DNA from: Streptomyces spirodelae
GTDB taxonomy: Bacteria > Actinomycetota > Actinomycetes > Streptomycetales > Streptomycetaceae
DNA length: 64,000 nucleotides
Assembly: GCF_017676385.1 (NCBI RefSeq)
Contig: NZ_JAFFZN010000004.1
Coordinates: forward strand, 186,001 to 250,000
Direction: 5' to 3'
Below the pieces are notes generated by a model. It was not told the origin of the DNA and ran no database searches. It saw nothing but the letters and a program-made list of their open reading frames with translations. The first letter of the stretch is position 1, and the number at the start of each line of letters is the position of its first letter. The position numbers were made by a program, and so were the translations under genes. Positions 51,091 to 58,811 of this stretch are shown piece by piece.

Positions 51091-52022
51091 CGTCCCACGA
51101 CCGAACCCTCTTCGCGGGGGTCGACATCGGCGGCACCACCACGCAGGTGGTGCTCTGCGACGAGGACCTGACCGTCCTGGACCGGGCCGGAACGGCGACC
51201 CCGGCCGCCGACGGCGGCCGCGCCATGGTCGACAAGGCGCTCGGCGCGCTGGGCCCGCTGCTGGAGCGCACCCCCGGACAGCTCGCCGGCGTCGGCGCCG
51301 GTGCGGCCGGCGTCGTCGACTCCGAGGCCGGGCGCATCCTGGTGGCCAGCGACTCCTTCACCGGCTGGGCGGGCTTCGCGGTCGCCGACGCCGTTCACGA
51401 GGCACTTGGCGTCCCGGCCTACCTGGACAACGACGTCAACGCATTCCTGTACGGGGAGGTGTACGGCGGCGCCGTGCGCGGCGAGCCCGACGTCCTCGGC
51501 ATCACTCTGGGCACCGGTGTCGGCGGGGCGCTGTGGGCCGGCGGCGCGCTGTTCGCCGGGCCGCACGGCGCAGCGGGCGAGATCGGGCACATCCCCGGCT
51601 TCGGCGACCTGCCGTGCACCTGCGGCGGCCGGGGCCACCTGGAGACGCTCGCCTCCGGGCGTTCGCTGTGCGCCCGGTACGCCGAACGCACCGGCCGCCG
51701 GCTGACGGCACGCGAGATCGCCGAGGCCGCAGGGCACGGGGACGGCGAAGCGCTCGCGGTGTACCGGGCCGCCGCAAACGGCATCGCCCGGGCCATCGTG
51801 ATGACGGCGGGCGTCGTCGACGTCACCACAGTGGTGATCGGCGGCGGCGTCACCGGCTCCTGGCCGCTGCTGGAGCCACTGGTACGGGAGGCGCTCGCCG
51901 CCGAGCCGCCGGTCAGCGGCCACCCGGTCCGGGTGGTACGGGCAGCGCTGGGTGCCGACGCGATCCCGGTGGGCGCGGCGGCCAGGGCCCGCCGCGAACT
52001 GACCGCAGGCGCCCTGGTCTGA
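51087..52022 (+). CDS. ROK-family sugar kinase
   Basis: 311 residues. Phosphate-binding DIGGTTTQVVL, catalytic Asp in YLDNDVNAFLYGE, LGTGVGGAL, GAAGEIGHI and the zinc motif CTCGGRGHLE, in which His replaces the usual third Cys. Without a helix-turn-helix it is an enzyme, probably a hexose or N-acetylhexosamine kinase. The TTG start at 51087 overlaps the ATPase stop and follows GGAGG at 7 bp. A sugar kinase at the end of a peptide-type importer operon suggests the cargo carries a sugar. Confidence 0.9.
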   Translation: MTSHDRTLFAGVDIGGTTTQVVLCDEDLTVLDRAGTATPAADGGRAMVDKALGALGPLLERTPGQLAGVGAGAAGVVDSEAGRILVASDSFTGWAGFAVADAVHEALGVPAYLDNDVNAFLYGEVYGGAVRGEPDVLGITLGTGVGGALWAGGALFAGPHGAAGEIGHIPGFGDLPCTCGGRGHLETLASGRSLCARYAERTGRRLTAREIAEAAGHGDGEALAVYRAAANGIARAIVMTAGVVDVTTVVIGGGVTGSWPLLEPLVREALAAEPPVSGHPVRVVRAALGADAIPVGAAARARRELTAGALV

Positions 52023-52159
52023 GACCTCCGAAGCGGTGGGGGAGCGGTGCTCTGTACGCGGGGCGCCATTCCCGGCGGCTCGGCCCGCCCCCGCCGGGCC
52101 TGGCACTGCCGGGTCCGCCGGGGGTTGGGAAGCGGCCGCCGAGCCGTAGGGGACCTGCC

Positions 52160-53512
52160 TCAGCGCTTGACGCTCCACTGGAGTGTGCCGTTCAGCAGCT
52201 TGCGCAGCCGGGGGTCGCGGACCGCGTCGGTCGGATTCGTCACGCGTACGGTCACGGTGTGCGCACGACCGTCGTCCGGGACTCCGAGGGTGCCGGGGGT
52301 GACGGAACGTTCGCCACGGACCTTGCGGGCTTCGCCGCCGTCGACCAGCCAGCGCACCCGCGCCTCGTCGGATGCCTCGATACGTATGCGCTTCGCGCCG
52401 CGCAGCTGTCGGTCGGTCGGGGTTGTGCTGGAGACGGCCGGCGCGTGCTTGTGGAAGCCCGCGATCATGGCCTCGCGCCCGGGGAGATTGAACTCCCGGC
52501 CCAGCGTGCGCATGATCGAGTTCTCCGTGGGCCGGTTGACGCCGCGGGCACAGCAGCCGCCACCCTCGTATGTGCCCACGGTGCCGCCGTCCGGTGAGGT
52601 CTGGCCGAGCCAGCGGTGCCACTTGGTCTGTCGGGCGGCCATCTCCTCGGCGCTGAGCGTGGAGAGGTTGGGCTCGCCCGGCTCCGGGCCGGTGTGTTCG
52701 TTCTCGCTGTACCAGTACTCGTCCGCCAGTTTGCCGAACGAGTGGCCCGACTCGTGTACGACGAGCTGTACGGCGTCGGCGTTGTCGGACGAGGCGGTGG
52801 CGATACCGTCGTATCCGGACGGCGAGGAGATGTCGTTGTAGCCGGCGCCGCCGTATTTGGTGGAATTGCTCAGGACGATGACGAGGTCGGGGTCGGCGGC
52901 CTTGCTCGCGTACGCCTCGACCTTGTTCTCGTCGACGCACAGCAGCCGCTCCATGCCGTCGCAGAAGAAGTACGAACCCAGGGCGGTGTCCTTACGGACA
53001 TCGCTGGTCGGGTCGCCGGAGACGCCGGAGTCCTTCGAGTGCGCGTCGACGGCCCAGACATTGAAGAGGTCCTTGTACTGGGCGTACGGCTCGACCTTGG
53101 CGACCTGTGCCCAGTTGCGGCGCACGTCGGCGTGGAAGTCGTTCTGCTGGTCGGCGGTGTAGCCGTCGCCGATGAAGACGACGTCGACCTTGGCGTTGCT
53201 CGGTCCGGCTTTCTTGATCGGTACGACGTCGCCGTCATCCTTGATCTTGCTGTGCTGCTTCTTGGTGAGTGGCGCTGAGGTGGGGATGCGGGCGTGGTGG
53301 GGGTGGCTGCCGGGGCCGTTGAAGTATTCGACTTCGACGTGGTCGCTGGAAGGGGAGCCGGTGCGGTCCTTGTCGGCTCGCGCTGGTGAGGTGCTGCCGC
53401 TCCAGCTCTGGCTCGCTGCTACCGGTGCTGTGGCGGCGAGCGCCGCCGCGACGGCGATGGCGGCGGCCACGGTCAGCCGTGTTCGGGATCTGCGGGGTGT
53501 GTGTCCGGGCAT
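52160..53512 (-). CDS. Secreted M64-family metallopeptidase
   Basis: 450 residues. Sec signal peptide (about 1-34, RSRTRLTVAAAIAVAAALAA, ending near PVAAS). The M64 (IgA-peptidase family) domain contains FIGDGYTADQQNDFHADV and the zinc motif HESGHSFGKLADEY near residues 252-265, where HExGH gives two His and the catalytic Glu. GGGCCARGVNRPTENSIM follows, typical of M64. Actinomycete homologues are general secreted proteases. Divergent from a TPR regulator with a palindrome between. Confidence 0.9.
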   Translation of the reverse strand: MPGHTPRRSRTRLTVAAAIAVAAALAATAPVAASQSWSGSTSPARADKDRTGSPSSDHVEVEYFNGPGSHPHHARIPTSAPLTKKQHSKIKDDGDVVPIKKAGPSNAKVDVVFIGDGYTADQQNDFHADVRRNWAQVAKVEPYAQYKDLFNVWAVDAHSKDSGVSGDPTSDVRKDTALGSYFFCDGMERLLCVDENKVEAYASKAADPDLVIVLSNSTKYGGAGYNDISSPSGYDGIATASSDNADAVQLVVHESGHSFGKLADEYWYSENEHTGPEPGEPNLSTLSAEEMAARQTKWHRWLGQTSPDGGTVGTYEGGGCCARGVNRPTENSIMRTLGREFNLPGREAMIAGFHKHAPAVSSTTPTDRQLRGAKRIRIEASDEARVRWLVDGGEARKVRGERSVTPGTLGVPDDGRAHTVTVRVTNPTDAVRDPRLRKLLNGTLQWSVKR

Positions 53513-53576
53513 GGGGGGCCTCCGTGAGCTGCGCGGGCCTGTCAGCGGTCCGCGCAGTAACTGGGGGGATAAGTGC

Positions 53577-53595
53577 GTTTAACGCAGCGATTAAC
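53577..53595. promoter_or_regulatory. 19-bp interrupted palindrome in divergent promoter
   Basis: GTTTAACGCAGCGATTAAC: ends and core pair as GTTNANCGC-N-GCGNTNAAC. Lies 65 bp upstream of the M64 protease start and 173 bp before the TPR regulator. Confidence 0.45.
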
Positions 53596-53767
53596 ATAGG
53601 CGTGGCCGAAGTCCGGGGCAACGGTCCGGCATAAGGTGGCTGTGCGTACGGCGAGTTCGCGCCACCCGCACTCGCGTCCTTCGCTGCGGTCGTGCGGTCG
53701 GTCTTCGAAGGACAGGGACGTTCGAAGGGCAGGAGCGTTCGACGGACGTGGACGGACGGTGACTCAA

Positions 53768-55180
53768 ATGCCGGGGAAACCGCGGGAGGCAGAAGTGGCC
53801 GGGAACGGAACTGCCGGCGTACGGCCTGATGAGCCCACCGCCATCGGACGACGGGTTCTGCGCCTGCGGACCGAGCGCGGCCTCACCCAACGGCAGTTGG
53901 CCGAGCCCGCGTACACGCCCGCCTACATCTCCACACTGGAATCGGGCAAGGTGCGCCCCTCGGAGGCGGCCCTGCGGCATATGGCGGAACGGCTCGGCAC
54001 CACCCCCGAGGAACTCGCCACGGGCCGTCCGGCGCACCTCGCGGCTGATCTGCGGCTGCGGCTGGCCGATGCGCGGCACGCCCTCGCCACCGGAGCCCCC
54101 GAGGACGCGGCCACGCTCTTTCGAGCCCTGCGGGCCGAGGCCGTCGAGCACAGGCTTCCCGCCGAGGAGGCGAGCGCTCTCCTCGGCCTGGGCGACTGCC
54201 TGCTCGAATCCGGAGACCTCGCCGAGGCGCGCGAGTGCTTCGGCGCCGCCGAGCGGTTGCTGGCCGACGAGCCGCTGACCCGCCGGGTGCCCGCCGTGCG
54301 CGGACGCGCCGCCGCCCACCGACTCAGCGGGGAACTCCGCTACGCCTGCTATCTGTTGGAGACCACCGTCGACCAGCTCAACGCTTCCGGTCTGCACGAC
54401 CCCGACTCGCTGCTGCTCCTCTACACGGCGTCCATCGCGCCCTACCTGGACATGGGCGCACGGACGCGGGCCGGGCGCGCCGCCGAGCTGGCGCTCGCGC
54501 TCGCACCGCGGGTGGACGACCCGGCTCTGCTCGCCGGAATGCACCGCGGCGTGGCCCGCACGCTCATCGCTCAGGGCCGCATCACCGAGGCCGACTCCTC
54601 ACTCGCCAAGGCCCAAGAGCTCTACCAGCAACTGCACATCCGCACCGACCTCGCCCACTGCCACTGGATGCGCGGCTATGTACACGCCCAGCACGGCGAC
54701 CTGGAACGCGCGGAGAGCGAACTGTGCACCGCCCGCGCCATGCTCGACTCGAAGCGGGCCGCGCTCTTCACGGAACAGGTCGAGGTCGAACTGGCGGACG
54801 TGCTGCGCCGCCGTGGCAAGGTGCAGGAGGCGGAGGAACTGCTGCGGCCGCTGCTCACCGCCGGAGAGCAGGACACCGGAGCCCTGCGCCCCGGTCGCGG
54901 TGCGGTGCACGCGGGTGCCGCACACCGGCTACTCGGTCTGATCGAAGAGCAGCGCGGTGACGACCCGGCCGCCGAGGAGCACTACCGCGCGGCCCTCCCG
55001 CTGCTCGAACACGCCGATGCCGCCGGTGACGTCGCCGACCTGTGCCGGCTCCTCGGCGATCTGCTCCGCCGTACCGGACGCGTGGATGAGGCCCTGGACA
55101 CCTATCGCACCGGCCTCGGCCACCGGGCCACGCCCGGCACGACCACACTGGGACCCGCACCGGCCGGCCCGCCTATGTGA
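53768..55180 (+). CDS. XRE-type regulator with tetratricopeptide repeats
   Basis: 470 residues. N-terminal Cro/CI helix-turn-helix (about 22-80: LRTERGLTQRQLAEPAYTPAY in part, ISTLESGKVRPSEAALR) followed by about 9 TPR-like helical hairpins (100-460; AEEASALLGLGDCLLESGDLAEARECF in parts). Such RRNPP-like architectures sense peptides in Firmicutes; in Streptomyces they are common but mostly uncharacterised. ATG 53768 is preceded by GGACGG; GTG 53795 is an alternative. Possibly controls the divergent protease. Confidence 0.87.
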   Translation: MPGKPREAEVAGNGTAGVRPDEPTAIGRRVLRLRTERGLTQRQLAEPAYTPAYISTLESGKVRPSEAALRHMAERLGTTPEELATGRPAHLAADLRLRLADARHALATGAPEDAATLFRALRAEAVEHRLPAEEASALLGLGDCLLESGDLAEARECFGAAERLLADEPLTRRVPAVRGRAAAHRLSGELRYACYLLETTVDQLNASGLHDPDSLLLLYTASIAPYLDMGARTRAGRAAELALALAPRVDDPALLAGMHRGVARTLIAQGRITEADSSLAKAQELYQQLHIRTDLAHCHWMRGYVHAQHGDLERAESELCTARAMLDSKRAALFTEQVEVELADVLRRRGKVQEAEELLRPLLTAGEQDTGALRPGRGAVHAGAAHRLLGLIEEQRGDDPAAEEHYRAALPLLEHADAAGDVADLCRLLGDLLRRTGRVDEALDTYRTGLGHRATPGTTTLGPAPAGPPM

Positions 55181-55339
55181 GTGCCGGGGTGAGGGCTCGG
55201 GGAAGCCATGGTGGGCTTCCCCGCGGCTGTTCGACCTGGGTGGCGAGAGCCTCTCTCCGCCGGCCCCGTGACGGTCCGATGGGCGACCGTCACAGGGCAA
55301 GGACCACCGTCGAATCGGAACGCTGGGGGAGTACGGAGG

Positions 55340-56494
55340 TCAGGCCGTGTGCAGGGTCAGGCCGTATCGATTGAGGATTTCATTGATGGGCTGGTACCAG
55401 GTCTCGCCCCCGCTCGAGCAGTTGCCCCAGCCGCCGGAGGTGACACCCTGGGCCTGGTCGCCGCTGATGAACGAGCCGCCCGAGTCGCCGCCTTCGGCGC
55501 ATACGCTCGTCTTGGTCATCTGATGGACGGCGCCCTGGCTGTAGTTGACGGTCTCGTTCTTGGCGAGCACGGTGCCGCAGTGCCAGTGGGTGGTCGAGCC
55601 CGAGCGGCAGATGGAGGCGCCGACCGGGGCCTCGGCCGAGCCGCGGACGAGTTGGTCCGAGACCGTGCCCCAGCCCAGCACGACCGGAACGGTCCACCAG
55701 CCGTTGCCGACGTCGACCCACGCGTAGTCGTTGCCCGGGAACGAGGAGCCCTGGAAGTTCCCGATGCGCGTGCGGTCCCAGCCGCTGACCGACTGACCGG
55801 CGCCGCCGCAGTGGCCAGCCGTGACGAAACCGCCGTGCACCGAGAAGCCGATGGAGCAGCGGACGTTGCCGGTGTAGTACGGGTCGCCACCGACCGTGCC
55901 GGCTGCCAGGGTCGCAGGGGTGGGGTCCGTCGTCCGCACCGTCAGCGGGCCTGCCTTGCGTGCCCGGGCGAGGAACTTCTTGACATCGTTGTCGGATTGC
56001 AGATCGGTGCGGACCTCGACGACGATCCGGTTGGTCTTCCAGTCGGCACGCCAACTGGTCACACCGGTGGGTGCGTCGAGTCGATCGATGCGCTTTTTGA
56101 CGGCGTCGAGCTGCCCCGCACTGCGGTCGACCAGTTCAACGGCCGCGCCGGTTGCGCGCACGGCCGCGGCCTTCTTCCGGTCGGCCACCGCGACGGTCAG
56201 CTGCCGGTTCTTCGGGGTGAACCAGGAGCCCGCGTAGGCGGCACCGGCTGCTCGCCGGGCCTTCTTCTCGATGGCGGTCGCACGCTTCTCCGCGGCCAGC
56301 CGGGATTCGGCCTGCTGTTTGCTGATGCCGAAGTCCCGCTGCATGGCGGCGAGTACGCCGTCGGATGCGGGGGCCTTCTGCTCGGCCTTCGGTTGCGCAC
56401 CTGCTGCTGTGGACGGGAGCAGACCGGCTGTCACGAGTGCGCCGCTGAGCAGCAGCGCGGACAGCAGGGCATGGGGCGTTCTGGTGCGTCTCAT
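55340..56494 (-). CDS. Secreted S1-family serine protease (streptogrisin/alpha-lytic type)
   Basis: 384 residues. Signal peptide (1-33), then an alpha-lytic-type prodomain (about 40-195, DGVLAAMQRDFGISKQQAESRL in parts). The mature chymotrypsin-fold protease starts near residue 198. Triad: His228 in TAGHCG, Asp256 in GNDYAW, Ser338 in GGDSGGS. The prodomain should fold the protease and be cut off by self-cleavage outside the cell. ATG 56494 follows GAAAGG. Confidence 0.93.
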   Translation of the reverse strand: MRRTRTPHALLSALLLSGALVTAGLLPSTAAGAQPKAEQKAPASDGVLAAMQRDFGISKQQAESRLAAEKRATAIEKKARRAAGAAYAGSWFTPKNRQLTVAVADRKKAAAVRATGAAVELVDRSAGQLDAVKKRIDRLDAPTGVTSWRADWKTNRIVVEVRTDLQSDNDVKKFLARARKAGPLTVRTTDPTPATLAAGTVGGDPYYTGNVRCSIGFSVHGGFVTAGHCGGAGQSVSGWDRTRIGNFQGSSFPGNDYAWVDVGNGWWTVPVVLGWGTVSDQLVRGSAEAPVGASICRSGSTTHWHCGTVLAKNETVNYSQGAVHQMTKTSVCAEGGDSGGSFISGDQAQGVTSGGWGNCSSGGETWYQPINEILNRYGLTLHTA

Positions 56495-56781
56495 GGATCG
56501 GCCTTTCGTTGTTCCAGCAGTGTGGGGGTGGAACAGCAAAGCCGGGGAGCAGTCCCTGGACATGCCGCTGCGCACATTAACGGCGGAGCATTGGCAGGTC
56601 CATACCAATCACCCGGGGGAAGTGCGCACCAGCACAGCGCGGAATGGACCGAAAAGTACCTCACGACCCATGAGCCCAGGCCGGCAACCCGACCGAGCGC
56701 GGAGCCATGGGCCTCTACAACAGCGAGCTCGGCCGGCGCATCAGGCGTGCAGACCGCCGAAGTGCCGCGACCCCTGTGGTT

Positions 56782-57447
56782 TCAGTGGGGTAGGCCCAGC
56801 TCGCCTGCGCGCAGCCCGGCCTGGAAGCGGGAGTCGGCGTCGAGTTCGGCCATCAGCTCGGCCACACGCCGCCGGTAGGTACGCAATGAGACGCCGAGCC
56901 GTCTTGCCGCTGATTCGTCGGTCAGGCCCGAACCGAGGGCCTTGAGGATCATTCGCACGTCGGCATCGAGGTGCGGGACGTCGCTGCGCAGATAGGTTTC
57001 GAGATCGACGGCGGTGTCCCAGATCGCCCGGAACAGCGAGTGAACGCCGTCGACCAGGATCTGCGACGTCGTCACGGTGTACTCGCGGCCAGTGGGGGTC
57101 TCCTGGCCGGCAAGGATCATCACCCGGCGGTCGATGAGGATGGTTTCGTACGGCAGCGGCGAACGGCTGATCCGGACGAGAGCGCCCTTGCTCCGCACCA
57201 GCCACAGATGCGCGCGGGCCTCCTCGTCGGCGAGTGCCACCGGACTGAGCAGCTTCTGAGGGGTGAAGTCAGCGTGATCCGCAGCGCGCATCCGGTTCCG
57301 GACCGCGGCCCTGGCCTCCGGTTGCGACCAGGTCTTCAGGTCCCGGGCGGCGCACAGGAACTCGGTCCGCGCGGACTCGAAGAGATGACCTGCGCGCGCG
57401 GTCAGCTCTGCGTCTCCTCGTACTGAAAACACCTCTTCGTTCCGCAT
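56782..57447 (-). CDS. Helix-turn-helix regulator (TrmB/LuxR-like, effector domain unknown)
   Basis: 221 residues. The N-terminal two-thirds resembles the phospholipase-D-like sensor part of TrmB-type actinobacterial regulators (ARTEFLCAARDLKTW, ISRSPLPYETILIDRRVMILAG in parts). The C-terminus is a LuxR/sigma-like helix-turn-helix (LTDESAARRLGVSLRTYRRRVAELM in parts). ATG 57447 was chosen because it sits right after a palindromic promoter and GGCGGG. Divergent from the aldo/keto reductase, which it probably regulates. Confidence 0.8.
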   Translation of the reverse strand: MRNEEVFSVRGDAELTARAGHLFESARTEFLCAARDLKTWSQPEARAAVRNRMRAADHADFTPQKLLSPVALADEEARAHLWLVRSKGALVRISRSPLPYETILIDRRVMILAGQETPTGREYTVTTSQILVDGVHSLFRAIWDTAVDLETYLRSDVPHLDADVRMILKALGSGLTDESAARRLGVSLRTYRRRVAELMAELDADSRFQAGLRAGELGLPH

Positions 57448-57456
57448 CCCGCCAGT

Positions 57457-57474
57457 CTGGCAGCAAGCTGCCAG
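57457..57474. promoter_or_regulatory. Perfect 18-bp palindrome between regulator and reductase
   Basis: CTGGCAGCAAGCTGCCAG: arms CTGGCAGC and GCTGCCAG around AA, 10 bp upstream of the regulator start and 32 bp before the reductase. Likely operator for both. Confidence 0.65.
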
Positions 57475-57505
57475 GAGCTCGCTGCTCGCCGTGGCGGCGG
57501 ACACC

Positions 57506-58363
57506 ATGAGCGTCATGACGATCAAGACTTTCTCCCTCGGCGGAGAGCTGACGATCAACCGGCTCGGCTTCGGCGCCATGCGCCTGGCGATGGGCACCTT
57601 CGCCGGTCCGACGCGAGATCCCGAGACGGGCGTCGCGGTGCTCCGCAGGGCTGTGGAGCTGGGCGTGAACCACATCGACACGGCCGGCTTCTACGGCAGG
57701 GACGGGGTGTGGGCCAACGAGCTGATCCGTACGGCATTGGTCCCTTACCGTGACGACCTGGTGATCGCGACGAAGGTGGGGCCGTTGCCCGGACCGAACG
57801 GTGTGCCGAGCAGGCAGGCGACGGCTGATCAGCTGCGCGGCCTGGTCGAGACAGATCTGCGCTCTCTTGGTCTCAACCGGCTCGATCTGGTCTATCTGCG
57901 GGTCGGCGGGATGACCGGACCGGGTGGCGAGTCGATCGCCGAACGGTTCGCGGTGCTGGCCGAGCTCCGCGCGGAGGGGCTGATCCGGCACCTGGGTGTC
58001 AGTAATGTCGACGCCGCCCAACTGGCGGAGGCCCGGGGGATCGCGCCCGTCGCGGCAGTGCAGAACCGGCACACCGGTGACCCGGGGCTGCTGCCCGCGT
58101 GTGAGGAAGCGGGGATCGCGTATGCGCCGTACTTTCCGCTCGGCGGCGGCGTCGGCAGCAGCCCGCTCGACGCCGAACGGCTGGGCAAGGTCGCGGCACG
58201 CCTCGGCGCGACCACCGCGCAGGTCGCGATTGCCTGGCTGTTGGCGGAATCGCCGTCGGTGCTGGCGATTCCGGGCACCGGCTCTCTCGATCATCTGGAG
58301 GAGAACCTCGCGGCGAACGATCTCGATCTCCGTGACGAGGACTTGTCCGACCTGCGAGGCTGA
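57506..58363 (+). CDS. Aldo/keto reductase
   Basis: 285 residues, (beta/alpha)8 barrel. NRLGFGAMRL, catalytic Asp and Tyr in HIDTAGFYGRDG, Lys in VIATKVG, and the NADPH-binding region near PGTGSLDHLEENLAA. The usual tetrad His is replaced: the strand reads DLVYLRVGG. Streptomyces proteins with LRV here are common, from memory, so activity may be retained. ATG 57506 or 57515; the ribosome site GGCGGCGGA is weak. Divergent from the regulator at 57447 across an 18-bp palindrome. Confidence 0.9.
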   Translation: MSVMTIKTFSLGGELTINRLGFGAMRLAMGTFAGPTRDPETGVAVLRRAVELGVNHIDTAGFYGRDGVWANELIRTALVPYRDDLVIATKVGPLPGPNGVPSRQATADQLRGLVETDLRSLGLNRLDLVYLRVGGMTGPGGESIAERFAVLAELRAEGLIRHLGVSNVDAAQLAEARGIAPVAAVQNRHTGDPGLLPACEEAGIAYAPYFPLGGGVGSSPLDAERLGKVAARLGATTAQVAIAWLLAESPSVLAIPGTGSLDHLEENLAANDLDLRDEDLSDLRG

Positions 58364-58519
58364 CTGGTCGGCTCTGGAAGCCGCCTTGGCCGCCATGCCC
58401 GTTGCCGCCGCCCGCCCGATCACCCCGACCGCCACCGGTTGCAGAAGGCAGCCCGGGGCCACAAGGCCGAGCACCGGCTTCGGGCGCCCGCAGATCGTGT
58501 TGCACCCGGCCGGGTGGGC

Positions 58520-58672
58520 CGCTGGCTGAACGCGGCCAACGCGCGCGACCCGGCCGTCGCGCCGGGCCCCAGGGCGGCCGACCAGCTCGGCATCCACACC
58601 GCGGGCCCGGACACCCGGGTGCGGCTGGACGAGCGGTGGTTCACCGTCGTGGGCGCTGACGGCCGGCCCGGA
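58520..58672 (+). pseudogene. Fragment of a MacB/FtsX-type ABC permease
   Basis: In this frame the sequence GPRAADQLGIHTAGPDTRVR is followed by LDERWFTVVGADGRPGP. It matches the periplasmic-domain region of MacB-like permeases (VLG-AA-LGI...V-LGGRWFTVVGVL). No membrane helices or start are present on either side. A decayed gene scar in the 448-bp gap before the carbamoyltransferase. Confidence 0.5.
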
Positions 58673-58811
58673 CCAATGGCGGCATCAGGATGGCTCTCCC
58701 GAAAACCGGCAGCCACGCGTTGCTCGTGTGCCACTTCTATCGCTCAAGTGCCCACGCACAGTACGGTGTTGACCCGTTGCCTGCTGCCTGGCTCGGGGAG
58801 GCTGGGAGACA

